A DNA stretch of 50,512 nucleotides from Fuerstiella sp. (GTDB lineage: Bacteria; Planctomycetota; Planctomycetia; Planctomycetales; Planctomycetaceae). Shown piece after piece: positions 35,230 to 43,311 of the stretch. The notes below the pieces were generated by a model. It searched no databases. It saw only the letters and a list, made by a program, of their open reading frames with translations, and was not told the DNA's origin. Positions within the stretch are counted from its first letter, which is position 1. Each line of letters begins with the position of its first letter. The stretch is from NCBI GenBank assembly GCA_022843805.1, contig JALHMY010000074.1, positions 1-50,512 on the forward strand, read 5' to 3'. A program made the translations under genes and the position numbers.

Positions 35230-35456
35230 CCCCATCAGAGTCTTTCCATCAAAGTCCGGCTGGAAAGCCCGTTGTGCTGAGTCCGGCTGGAAAGCCGGAC
35301 GTACGTCAGCCTTTCGAGGCTGACTTGCTGGGCGTGACCCGGCTCGAAAGCAGGAATTTCTCCTAACAACTCCAGCACTTTGGGCTTCCATGTCCGTTTC
35401 GATGGTGGAATCGCTGCAATGAGCTCCGGACTTCATCCACCCGATCATCGCCAGCA
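35230..35456 (-). repeat. Dispersed repeat, copy B (inverted partner at 19105-19362)
   Basis: The reverse complement matches copy A closely. Relative to copy A it lacks the 29-bp insertion and one G in the DEVREL-coding end, which shifts that frame. The two copies are 16 kb apart in opposite orientation. Confidence 0.85.
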
Positions 35457-35700
35457 GTCGCGGCCCGAAGACGGGCGACTCGGGAAGTTTGATGAACTGG
35501 TACAGTGCTGTCGCAGATTTCCTGCGAGCCCGCGAGGCGAGCTCGTGGGGGCAGGGTGACGGGATTGCTCGCCCATGAGCACGAGAAAAGAAGTCGCGAC
35601 GGTCGTGTTGCGTTCATCGCGAGAATGCGAAGTTGTTGAAATTCCATCGCTCCCCGCTTCCGTCTTACTCGTGGTCGTGCTCGTGCTCGAAAGCATCCCA

Positions 35701-35790
35701 ATGGCAGAATCAACCTTCGATCATGAACGACTTGCCGTTTATCGTCTCACGATCGACTCCTTTGCGTTTTCATGTCAGATTGCCAAATGA
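35701..35790 (+). pseudogene. N-terminal fragment of a four-helix-bundle (IVP, TIGR02436-like) protein
   Basis: The frame from ATG 35701 reads MAESTFDHERLAVYRLTIDS then FAFSCQIAK and stops. This matches the N-terminus of the 23S rRNA intervening-sequence-type four-helix-bundle family (recalled), which is usually about 110-130 residues. Only the first helix remains, so this is a truncated relic. A TCGTGCTCG-type simple repeat lies just upstream (35668-35692). Confidence 0.6.
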
Positions 35791-35826
35791 GAGGTTCTGA
35801 AGGTCGTTCGAGTTTAACGTGGTTGT

Positions 35827-35868
35827 CCACAGCAGGCTGTGGACTCGAAAGCGGCAGCAGGCTGCCGC
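35827..35868. repeat. Two adjacent perfect hairpins
   Basis: CCACAG/CTGTGG (35827-35842) and GCGGCAG/CTGCCGC (35851-35868) are two hairpins, both with the loop CAGG, spaced 8 bp apart. The shared loop suggests one repeat family. They follow the four-helix-bundle relic. Confidence 0.65.
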
Positions 35869-35958
35869 AGTCCAGGGAGGATCGCGTGTTTCCTAATGAC
35901 AAGGACTTGTCCATAATCCACTTCGTGTTTTTCGCTGACGGAATCTCAACCGCTGCCA

Positions 35959-36015
35959 AATCCCGTCGGCGGAGCGACGGGTGTACAGTACACCCGTCGC
36001 TCCGCCGACGGGATT
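35959..36015. repeat. 57-bp perfect palindrome
   Basis: Arms of 28 bp (35959-35986 and 35988-36015) are exact reverse complements around one central A. The left arm starts AATCCCGTCGGCGGAGCG and the right arm ends CGCTCCGCCGACGGGATT. Such a structure can extrude as a cruciform or fold as a long hairpin. It lies 55 bp before the possible start of the next gene. Confidence 0.9.
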
Positions 36016-36070
36016 GCCTGCACTTTCTCGCAACTGCACGCTATACACATCCCCGCCAGCCTGCTGATCT

Positions 36071-36691
36071 TTGCCGTTCTTCCTGAAATATCCGGGAGCA
36101 GTCGAAGTGCTCGTCAAAGCGAAGCGGGAGAATGTATCCCGACTGTTTGAAAAGGCACAGTCGTACGTGAAGCTGCGATTGCATCGTGGCAAAGAAGTGG
36201 ACATCGCATCACATTCTGCAATCTCTGGTGTCTGTGAATCGTTGCGTACCGTTGATGCATCTGGTCACGTGTCTGTGGACCAGGATGCTCTGTCTCTCAT
36301 TCACGGTCTGGCGAATCGATGGGACCGCTCAACAATGAGCCGGACATCCAGGTTCGTATTCGTACATTTCGTTGCGTCGTACATTGCAGGGATTCCATTG
36401 CTCGTCGTCAATATTGGCCTTTTCCTGCTTGCACCTTTGGCCATACCGTTTGCTGTCCCGCTCTGTCTGCTGGGATTTTGGTGGCAAATGTTCGGTCATG
36501 GTTTCGACAATTACGATGGATACACCTACTGGTTTGCGTACCTCGCGTGCCAGCAATACGTGGTCGCACTCCTGCCCGCCTACGGCTTTTTGCAATCTTA
36601 CCGGTACGGCGAAATCCGACTATGGCCGATCGTTGGGACCGCCTGCGTCGTTTTCGTTCTTCCCTTTATCTTCTCGTGCCTTCAGACGTGA
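36071..36691 (+). CDS. Hypothetical membrane protein, possibly 5'-truncated
   Basis: The 206-residue product has a charged N-terminal third (VEVLVKAKRENVSRLFEKAQ) and then several hydrophobic segments (FVHFVASYIAGIPLLVVNIG, LLAPLAIPFAVPLCLLGFWW, LWPIVGTACVVFVLPFIF). I recognise no family. The frame opens after a TGA at 36065 and its first usable start is a TTG at 36071, with no ribosome binding site. The perfect palindrome and other repeats lie directly upstream, so the original 5' end may have been lost. It is convergent with the DUF1501 gene, and the two frames overlap by 10 bp at their 3' ends. Confidence 0.5.
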   Translation: MPFFLKYPGAVEVLVKAKRENVSRLFEKAQSYVKLRLHRGKEVDIASHSAISGVCESLRTVDASGHVSVDQDALSLIHGLANRWDRSTMSRTSRFVFVHFVASYIAGIPLLVVNIGLFLLAPLAIPFAVPLCLLGFWWQMFGHGFDNYDGYTYWFAYLACQQYVVALLPAYGFLQSYRYGEIRLWPIVGTACVVFVLPFIFSCLQT

Positions 36692-38157
36692 ACTGATCCC
36701 GCCAGAATTTGTTTGACGACCTGACCATGGATATCGGTCAGCCGAAAGTCACGTCCCTGATAACGATACGTTAATTGTTCATGATTCATTCCGAGACAGT
36801 GCAGAATTGTGGCATTCAGGTCATGGATATGCATCGGGTCGCGAACGATGTTATAACCGTAGTCATCGGTCTGTCCGTGAATGACGCCCCCGCGAATCCC
36901 GCCGCCTGCCATCCACATGGAAAAGCAGCGACCGTGATGATCGCGGCCATAGTCGGCCTGAAGACCACCCTGCCCATACACCGTACGACCGAATTCGCCG
37001 CCCCAGATGATTAACGTGTCATCCAGCATGCCTCGCTGCTTCAAGTCGGTCAGCAATGCGGCCTGGGGCTGGTCCACATCGTGACACTGCTTTGGAATAT
37101 TGGTCGGCAGCCCGCCATGCTGATCCCAGCCGCGATGATAAAGCTGCACGAAGCGAACCCCCTTTTCCAGCAGCCGCCGAGTGAGCAGACAGTTGGCAGC
37201 AAAGGTTCCCGGAGTTCTCGCTTCATCTCCATACATCTGAAATGTGGATTCCGATTCTTTCGAGACATCCGTCAGATCAGGAACGGAGGTCTGCATGCGA
37301 AACGCCATTTCATACTGAGCGATTCGAGTCTCAATCTCCGGATCACCGGTTTGCTGCAGCTGATGCTGGTTAAGTTCAGAAATTCCGTCCAGCATCTGAC
37401 GACGCAGATTCCGGCTGATCCCCGGAGGATCAGACAGATAAAGAACCGGATCACCGCTGCCGCGCAGCTTCACTCCCTGATGACTCGACGGCAGAAAGCC
37501 GCTGCCCCAGAGTCGTTCCAGCAGGCCCTGATTGGCATCCTTTCCGGAACCATGTGAAATTAGTACAAGAAACGCGGGCAGGTCATAAGCTTCGCTGCCG
37601 AGTCCATAGCTGGCCCATGCACCCAGAGAAGGACGCCCTGGCTGCTGCGATCCGGTTTGAATGTAAGTGATGGCCGGATCGTGATTGATGGCTTCAGTAT
37701 ACATCGATCGGATCAGACAGATTTCATCGGCAACCTTTCCGGTATGCGGCAGCAGCTCGCTCATGCGCATTCCGCATTCGCCGTAAGTGCGGAACGGATA
37801 CCGTGGAGCAATGACCGGAAAACTGGTCTGACCGGATGTCATGCCGGTCAGTCGTTGTCCCTGACGGATCGAATCGGGCAGTTCCGTTCCATGCAGTCTC
37901 TTCAATTCGGGCTTTTCATCCAGGAGATCCAGGTGAGACGGCCCGCCGCTCTGAAACAGATAAACCACACGCTTTGCCGTTGCAGGAAAATGTGTGGCAC
38001 CAATCCTGTGTCCGCTTCCGGCATTGTTTCCACTGCCGACAATTTGTCCGCCCAGGGTGCCCTGACCGACCATGCCGGCCCGGGATCGTTCCTGAGTGAG
38101 GAATGCCAGAGCAGCTGTTCCCAATGCTGATTTCAGCAGATGACGTCGATTGTTCAT
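36682..38157 (-). CDS. DUF1501 protein, second gene of the PSCyt1/DUF1553 operon
   Basis: The 491-residue protein belongs to DUF1501, a sulfatase/alkaline-phosphatase-like family very abundant in planctomycetes. The N-terminus MNNRRHLLKSALGTAALAFL looks like a twin-arginine export signal. Family motifs follow: RVVYLFQSGGPSHLDLLD near residue 64, LIRSMYTEAINHDPA, GVRFVQLYHRGWDQHGG, and DTLIIWGGEFGRTVYGQGG near residue 400. The end, YRYQGRDFRLTDIHGQVV, is also standard. It starts 108 bp after the DUF1553 gene on the same strand. This pairing is a hallmark of planctomycete genomes; the proteins are thought to act outside the cytoplasm on polysaccharides or sulfated compounds, but the chemistry is unproven. 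Confidence 0.95.
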   Translation of the reverse strand: MNNRRHLLKSALGTAALAFLTQERSRAGMVGQGTLGGQIVGSGNNAGSGHRIGATHFPATAKRVVYLFQSGGPSHLDLLDEKPELKRLHGTELPDSIRQGQRLTGMTSGQTSFPVIAPRYPFRTYGECGMRMSELLPHTGKVADEICLIRSMYTEAINHDPAITYIQTGSQQPGRPSLGAWASYGLGSEAYDLPAFLVLISHGSGKDANQGLLERLWGSGFLPSSHQGVKLRGSGDPVLYLSDPPGISRNLRRQMLDGISELNQHQLQQTGDPEIETRIAQYEMAFRMQTSVPDLTDVSKESESTFQMYGDEARTPGTFAANCLLTRRLLEKGVRFVQLYHRGWDQHGGLPTNIPKQCHDVDQPQAALLTDLKQRGMLDDTLIIWGGEFGRTVYGQGGLQADYGRDHHGRCFSMWMAGGGIRGGVIHGQTDDYGYNIVRDPMHIHDLNATILHCLGMNHEQLTYRYQGRDFRLTDIHGQVVKQILAGSVHV

Positions 38158-38265
38158 AGTTATCTCAGTCTGTCTAAAACATGGTCCCTGCGTTTTTCCC
38201 GGAAAGTGATTCGGAGATACACGCGGAACCAGCGACTCACTCAGTTGTATAGGGCGAGAAAACGA

Positions 38266-41200
38266 TCAGGGGCGAGAGATCGCCTCGTCGGTATTCAGCA
38301 GCATGCTCATCACGGTCGTCCATGCGGCCAGCTCCGATGGTGAAATTCCAGGATCACTTTTCGAATAACCAACAGCCAGCAATTCCTGGGCTTCCTTCTC
38401 ATTCGCTGCAAACAGTGCCCTGGCAGAATTCAGGACCTTCAGAATCGACTGTTGTTCCACGGGTTCCGGGGTTCGTGCCAGCACAATTCGCCACGCTTCC
38501 GCAATTCGTCCGTTGTCATCGTTTGCCTTCAGAATGACGCATTCAGCCAGTTTTCTTGACGCTTCGACATAGGTCGGATCATTCAGCAGAAGCAGGGCCT
38601 GCAAAGGAGTATTGGTACGCGATCGGCGAATGACACATGTCTCCCGGTCCGGTGCGTCGAACGTTGCCATCCCCGGAGGCGGGCAGGTTCTTTTCCAGAA
38701 TGTGTACATACTTCGGCGATAGAGACCATCTCCGAAATCCGGGACATATTTATCACGCCGTTCGACCGACACATCTTCCCAGAGACCTTCCGGCTGATAA
38801 GGTTTCACGCTGGGGCCACCCACATGCTGTTTCAGCAGACCACTCACAAACAGTGCATTGTCACGGACGGTCTCTGCGGAAAGCCGAAACCTGGAACCTC
38901 GAGCCAGCAGACGATTGCGAGGATCAAACTGCAGCATCTCCGGAGTAACAGCTGCCGACTGACGATACGTGGCCGACAAAACCATACTGCGAAGGATTGA
39001 ACGCTGATCCCATCCTGAGCGAATCAGCTGACTGGCCAGCCAGTCGAGCAGTTCGGGATGACTGGGGTTGGCGCCCTGCATGCCGAAGTCTTCGGACGTC
39101 TCCACAATACCGGTACCAAACAGCATCTCCCACCAGCGATTCACGGCGACTCGTGCTGTCAGCGGATGCTGCGGGTCGGTCAGCCATTTCGCAAGGTCAA
39201 GTCGATTCAGTGCGGATTCGTTCGGTTTGACATCAGTTTCTGCAGAATTTCCAGCCGTATCCGCCTTAAAAGTATTGTCAAAAATATGAGGATATGCCGG
39301 GCCGACCTGTTCGCCGTGCTGATCGTACTGACCTCGTTTCAGCACGAAAATGGGTCGTGCTTCCGCAGGTTCGGCCATAATCATTGTGACAGGAATTTCG
39401 CTTTCGATCTTGGTGCGTCGTTCGGCCAGGGTCTGCTGTTCTGACTTCAGCTGGCGAGTTACATCATCCAGGTTGGTCAGCCAGAATTGTCGCAACAGCG
39501 CCTTTTGTTCGTCAGACCGCGATGCTGCAGGAACGGCGAGCAGTTCACGCAGCCCGGCCAGAGACTGGCCGGAAGCCAGTTGTCGGACGTCGTCCGCCGA
39601 AAGCGCGGATGAATAAATCTGAACGTCGTCAATCATACCCTTGAATGGCGCCGAAGCATGACGTCGCCCGATATGAAACGGCTTGTCTGTTTTCAGCGAA
39701 CCTTCCAGCCGATGGTCTGTGGTCACGATCACAGCTTCCGGGTTGCCGTTAACGTAGATGGTGAGTCCGGCGGCCTGTCGGGAACCATCCCATGTCATGG
39801 CAACATGCTGCCATTCCTTCTGTTTCAGGGGATTTTTTGTGACGACCTTGAAACCATTGTCCGGCCATGAATGGACCATATGACTGGCAAGTTTTCCATT
39901 CTCTACTATTAAGTCGTATCCTCGAAAGGCGTTGTCATCATCCATGCGGGACAGGACGGTCGCAGGCCCATCGGATTCCGGAAATATCCATGCGGAGATG
40001 GTGAACCGATCGTCGCTGTCAAAATCGCCCGCATTCGGCGAGGAGACCCAGGTTCCTCCATCAAATGCCAGAGCGTTTGCGATTTTCCCGGCACGCCGCT
40101 GAGCAGTGCCGTGCACAATTCCACTGTGCTCAGCGTTCACCGAGTTACCAGCCGCTGCACCCTCAGATTCGTCGAGCGTGAAGTGAGCGGAGAGACCGGG
40201 AGGACCGAATGCGGCAATTTTTTCGGGCGTCAGGCCGGTTTCCCACTGTTCGATGACGCTGTCGATATTCTTTTCGCGAGCCGCCAGTTCGGTAGCAATG
40301 CGAGCAGTCTGAGCATCGATTGACGTCAGTTCTTCCTGCTGTGCGGGCGACGGAACTTTCAGCAGAGGCTCCGCCATTCGACCCTTACTGTAAGGGACGA
40401 TCTTATCCGGAACGTTGTTGAAAAATGCAGCGAACTGATAGTACTGTTTCTGTGTGATCGGATCGTACTTGTGATCGTGACACCGAGCACACTGCATGGA
40501 CAGGGCGAGGAATACCGTCGCGGTGGTATGAACTCGGTCCGCCACGTATTCGACGTGATATTCTTCTTCGATAATGCCGCCCTCGGTTGTCAATACGTGG
40601 TTACGATTGAAGCCACTCGCTACTTTCTGATCGAGAGTCGCATTTGGAATCAGGTCACCCGCAAGCTGCTCAGTAATGAACCGGTCATACGGCATGTTGC
40701 TGGCGAACGCGCGAATGACCCAGTCACGCCATGGCCACATCGTGCGAGTTTCATCGTTGTTGTAGCCATTGGTATCCGCATACCGAGCGCCATCCAGCCA
40801 GTGCATTGCCATCCGCTCGGCATAGGCGGGCGAATTCATCAGTCGATCCACGGTGCTCGTATAGACCGATTCACGCGGTTCTTTCTGCAGGCTTTCTTCG
40901 AAACGCAGTTGTTCATCGACGGAAGGTGGCAATCCGGTGAGATCCAGAGTCATGCGTCGCAGCCAGGTCAGTGGTGAGGACTCTTCAGATGGTGGGCGAC
41001 TGACCTGTTCCAGCCGCTGCAGGACAAAATGATCGATCGGGTTCTTTGGCCATTGCGAATCCTGAACCGCAGGCACCGGCGGTTCGGAAGGCGGAGCGAA
41101 CGCCCAGTGCTGGCTGTATTCGGCACCCTCTTCAATCCATTGCTTCAGCAGTTGCTTCTGTTCGACCGACAACGGTTTTCCGGTTGCCGGAGGAGGCATG

Positions 41201-41577
41201 ACAACATCAGGGTCGTCGGATGTGATGCGCATCAGCAGTTCGCTCTGCGATGCCTTGCCGGGCACAATCGCCTGTTTTCCACTTTCGGCGGGAACCACGG
41301 CCGCATCAGCGAGGTCCAGGCGAAGTCCGCCCTGTCGAGCTGCTTCGTCCGGACCATGGCAGCTCCAGCAGTGATTGGAGAGGATCGGGCGGATCTGCGA
41401 AGTGAATGACAAGTGGCCCGCAGAAATCACCTGATCCTGAGAAATCACCGGACTGCCAGCGCCAAAAGAAACCAGAACAGCAAGTACGGCGAAATTCCAT
41501 GTCTTTTGTCGAACCGGCATTTGTCGAACTGGTATTTGTCGAACTGGTATTCGAAATCGTAACCTATTGCGATTCAT
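38266..41577 (-). CDS. PSCyt1/DUF1549/DUF1553 protein with c-type cytochrome and LamG domains
   Basis: This 1,103-residue exported protein starts with a basic region and a hydrophobic signal (FAVLAVLVSFGAGSPVIS). A planctomycete cytochrome domain (PSCyt1) follows, with the haem c site CWSCH at 70-74. A DUF1549/PSCyt2 part comes next (LDLTGLPPSVDEQLRFEESL, then QLAGDLIPNATLDQKVASGF). A LamG/concanavalin-like sugar-binding domain occupies about 465-665 (FTISAWIFPESDGPATVLSR). DUF1553 forms the C-terminal 400 residues (RVAVNRWWEMLFGTGIVET, NTPLQALLLLNDPTYVEASR). GGAAG lies 6 nt before ATG 41577. The cytosolic head carries a triplicated IPVRQ-like pentapeptide encoded by 15-bp repeats. The downstream DUF1501 gene completes the usual pair. 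It is probably periplasmic. Confidence 0.95.
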   Translation of the reverse strand: MNRNRLRFRIPVRQIPVRQMPVRQKTWNFAVLAVLVSFGAGSPVISQDQVISAGHLSFTSQIRPILSNHCWSCHGPDEAARQGGLRLDLADAAVVPAESGKQAIVPGKASQSELLMRITSDDPDVVMPPPATGKPLSVEQKQLLKQWIEEGAEYSQHWAFAPPSEPPVPAVQDSQWPKNPIDHFVLQRLEQVSRPPSEESSPLTWLRRMTLDLTGLPPSVDEQLRFEESLQKEPRESVYTSTVDRLMNSPAYAERMAMHWLDGARYADTNGYNNDETRTMWPWRDWVIRAFASNMPYDRFITEQLAGDLIPNATLDQKVASGFNRNHVLTTEGGIIEEEYHVEYVADRVHTTATVFLALSMQCARCHDHKYDPITQKQYYQFAAFFNNVPDKIVPYSKGRMAEPLLKVPSPAQQEELTSIDAQTARIATELAAREKNIDSVIEQWETGLTPEKIAAFGPPGLSAHFTLDESEGAAAGNSVNAEHSGIVHGTAQRRAGKIANALAFDGGTWVSSPNAGDFDSDDRFTISAWIFPESDGPATVLSRMDDDNAFRGYDLIVENGKLASHMVHSWPDNGFKVVTKNPLKQKEWQHVAMTWDGSRQAAGLTIYVNGNPEAVIVTTDHRLEGSLKTDKPFHIGRRHASAPFKGMIDDVQIYSSALSADDVRQLASGQSLAGLRELLAVPAASRSDEQKALLRQFWLTNLDDVTRQLKSEQQTLAERRTKIESEIPVTMIMAEPAEARPIFVLKRGQYDQHGEQVGPAYPHIFDNTFKADTAGNSAETDVKPNESALNRLDLAKWLTDPQHPLTARVAVNRWWEMLFGTGIVETSEDFGMQGANPSHPELLDWLASQLIRSGWDQRSILRSMVLSATYRQSAAVTPEMLQFDPRNRLLARGSRFRLSAETVRDNALFVSGLLKQHVGGPSVKPYQPEGLWEDVSVERRDKYVPDFGDGLYRRSMYTFWKRTCPPPGMATFDAPDRETCVIRRSRTNTPLQALLLLNDPTYVEASRKLAECVILKANDDNGRIAEAWRIVLARTPEPVEQQSILKVLNSARALFAANEKEAQELLAVGYSKSDPGISPSELAAWTTVMSMLLNTDEAISRP
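41506..41550. repeat. 15-bp tandem triplicate inside the PSCyt1 gene
   Basis: TTGTCGAACYGGYAT occurs three times in a row (41506, 41521, 41536), the last two copies identical. It codes for the three RQ-x-PV units near the N-terminus of the PSCyt1 protein and keeps the reading frame. Confidence 0.85.
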
Positions 41578-41980
41578 TGAATTCTTCCGGAGACGGATTG
41601 CCGACAGACTTCAGAAGCAAAGCGGCGTTGTTCGGTGAATCTTTCACGAAGCAGAAATCTACGACACAGTATACAAGGTTCCCCGTCGGATTTCCCGCCG
41701 GGCCGTAAAAAGACTGGTTGAACAGAGGTTTTTTCGTGTCTTATATTTTTTCAGCACGGATCAGTGGTGTGCTCACCCTGAGGACGTTCTGAAAGAATTG
41801 CTGTTTCGGTGTGGCGTCTACGGTCTTCCTGAACCGGGAGGTGGCTCGGGAAGCAGCCGTGGTCTCTTTTTCGCTCTCAACTCCGGAATCGCTTTGTGTT
41901 TTGTTTTCTGGCTGATTCGTCGATCCCGACGAGCTGCAACCGGTACCGACGGAATTGTCGAATGACAACATCTTTCTGTC
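41578..41980. other. Upstream region of the PSCyt1 operon with a possible lipoprotein-gene remnant
   Basis: The first part must carry the leader and promoter of the operon. From 41741 to about 41971 a minus-strand frame reads GTGCSSSGSTNQPENKTQSD, which looks like the mature start of a small lipoprotein (Cys followed by Ser and polar residues), but the hydrophobic signal before it is missing and the repeat array begins there. It may be a lipoprotein gene cut by the repeat insertion. Confidence 0.4.
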
Positions 41981-42440
41981 GGCGAGCGGAGTGGCGTCAG
42001 CCCTCCGAGGTCCGCGCATCTTCGCTTCTGTGTTTTCGTTCCTATGCGGAACAGGTGTTTGATCCGAGAACCGACGGTGAAAGCCGAGGGGAATCGCACT
42101 CGGTGGGCTGACGCCGCACCGCTCGCCTTTGACGCCCGGCGAGCGGAGTGGCGTCAGCCCTCCGAGGTCCGCGCATCTTCGCTTCTGTGTTTTCGTTCCT
42201 ATGCGGAACAGGTGTTCGATCCGAGAACCGACGCGAAAGCCGAGGGGAATCGCACTCGGTGGGCTGACGCCACACCGCTCGCCTTTGACGCATCGGCGAG
42301 CGGAGTGGCGTCAGCCCTCCGAGGTCCGCACCCATCGCATCAGCGTTTTCCTTCCTGGCGGAACAGGTGTTTGATCCGAGAATCGACGGTGATAGCCGAG
42401 GGGAAATCGCACTCGGTGGGCTGACGCCGCACCGCTCGCC
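41981..42440. repeat. Three tandem 146-147-bp elements with 29-bp inverted ends, period 157 bp
   Basis: Units lie at 41981-42127, 42138-42283 and 42295-42440. Each begins GGCGAGCGGAGTGGCGTCAG and ends in its near-complement (CTGACGCC..CACCGCTCGCC), giving 29-bp terminal inverted repeats with three mismatches. Spacers of 10-11 bp separate the units. The last unit abuts the stop codon of the dehydrogenase gene at 42441, so it may also help end that transcript. The form is that of MITE-like units amplified in tandem. Confidence 0.88.
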
Positions 42441-43307
42441 TTAAAGACCGGCAACCTGAAGAGCCAGCTCGTAAATCGGCTGAGTTTCCAGGACCTGATC
42501 GTTATTGGCGAAAAGGCTGCGGATCGCCTGTTTGTGAACCTTCATCTTTAAGCCGCCAACACCCAGGGCGCCGTAACAGATAACGCCGGATTTGTCTGTT
42601 GCCTTGTCCATTGGGCTGATGTCCGCAATGCCGACGGGAGGAACAGCATTCAGATCGACTGCCAGTTTGAGTCCTTCGATCCGGGCGAGTGAGCCTTCGG
42701 TGAGAAAGCAAATGCCGGCCGCCCCGGCAGCGAAAACAAGCTGGTGGCCTGAACATGCTGCTTCGGTTTCTTCCGGAGTCGACGCCGAGGAACGGTTAAT
42801 TCTGGCATCAGGAAAACGAGCGCGAATGGCATCCCGAGTGCTTTCAGCGCGATCCAGCGTTCGTGAAACCAGGGTCACCTCCGCCTTTTCCAGTGCAAGA
42901 AGTTCAGACACTCGCTGCCCAACCGGGCCGGTGGCCCCCAGGACGATCGCAGAGGCCCCTTCAAGTTTCATGTGCTTTTTGGCAATGGCAACGGCAGCTG
43001 CGGCCGTTGTATTACAGCCATTGGAGTCCATCATCACGGACACTCGCATCGGTCCGAAAAATGTCTTCGTGACCTTGTTCAGCAGACGCTCGCCTTCCAG
43101 CACATTACTGCCTCCGATGAAGATCGCCGTGTGCTTCAGATCAGCCGGACCTCGAGTAAAAATGGCTCCGTGGACAAGTCCGGTCACGTTCTCGCCATTT
43201 ACGTTGCCGTAACTGAATAACTGCTCAACACCGGCATCCACCGCTACAACTCGGTCAAAAGAGCTTGGAAGTGCGTCGGTATCGAATTGCATGAGAATGG
43301 GTTTCAT
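42441..43307 (-). CDS. NAD(P)-dependent methylene-H4MPT dehydrogenase (MtdB/MtdC-like)
   Basis: The 288-residue enzyme oxidises methylene-tetrahydromethanopterin to methenyl-H4MPT in the pterin-linked C1 pathway that planctomycetes share with methylotrophs. Typical features are MQFDTDALPSSFDRVVAVDA near the start, the loop TRGPADLKHTAIFIGGSNV, and the Rossmann motif IVLGATGPVGQRVSELLAL. VDLNAVPPVGI and KTFFGPMRVSVMMDSNGCNT are also characteristic. MtdA, MtdB and MtdC cannot be told apart by eye, so no symbol is given. The ATG at 43307 has AGGAA 8 nt upstream; the longer frame to 43430 overlaps the upstream gene. It starts 4 bp after that gene's stop codon, so the two are one operon. No other H4MPT gene is in the window. 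Confidence 0.92.
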   Translation of the reverse strand: MKPILMQFDTDALPSSFDRVVAVDAGVEQLFSYGNVNGENVTGLVHGAIFTRGPADLKHTAIFIGGSNVLEGERLLNKVTKTFFGPMRVSVMMDSNGCNTTAAAAVAIAKKHMKLEGASAIVLGATGPVGQRVSELLALEKAEVTLVSRTLDRAESTRDAIRARFPDARINRSSASTPEETEAACSGHQLVFAAGAAGICFLTEGSLARIEGLKLAVDLNAVPPVGIADISPMDKATDKSGVICYGALGVGGLKMKVHKQAIRSLFANNDQVLETQPIYELALQVAGL

Positions 43308-43311
43308 TTGC

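Noticed and set aside
42044..42424. Open frame of 126 codons with repeated peptides
   Set aside because: It is only the translation of the 157-bp tandem units.
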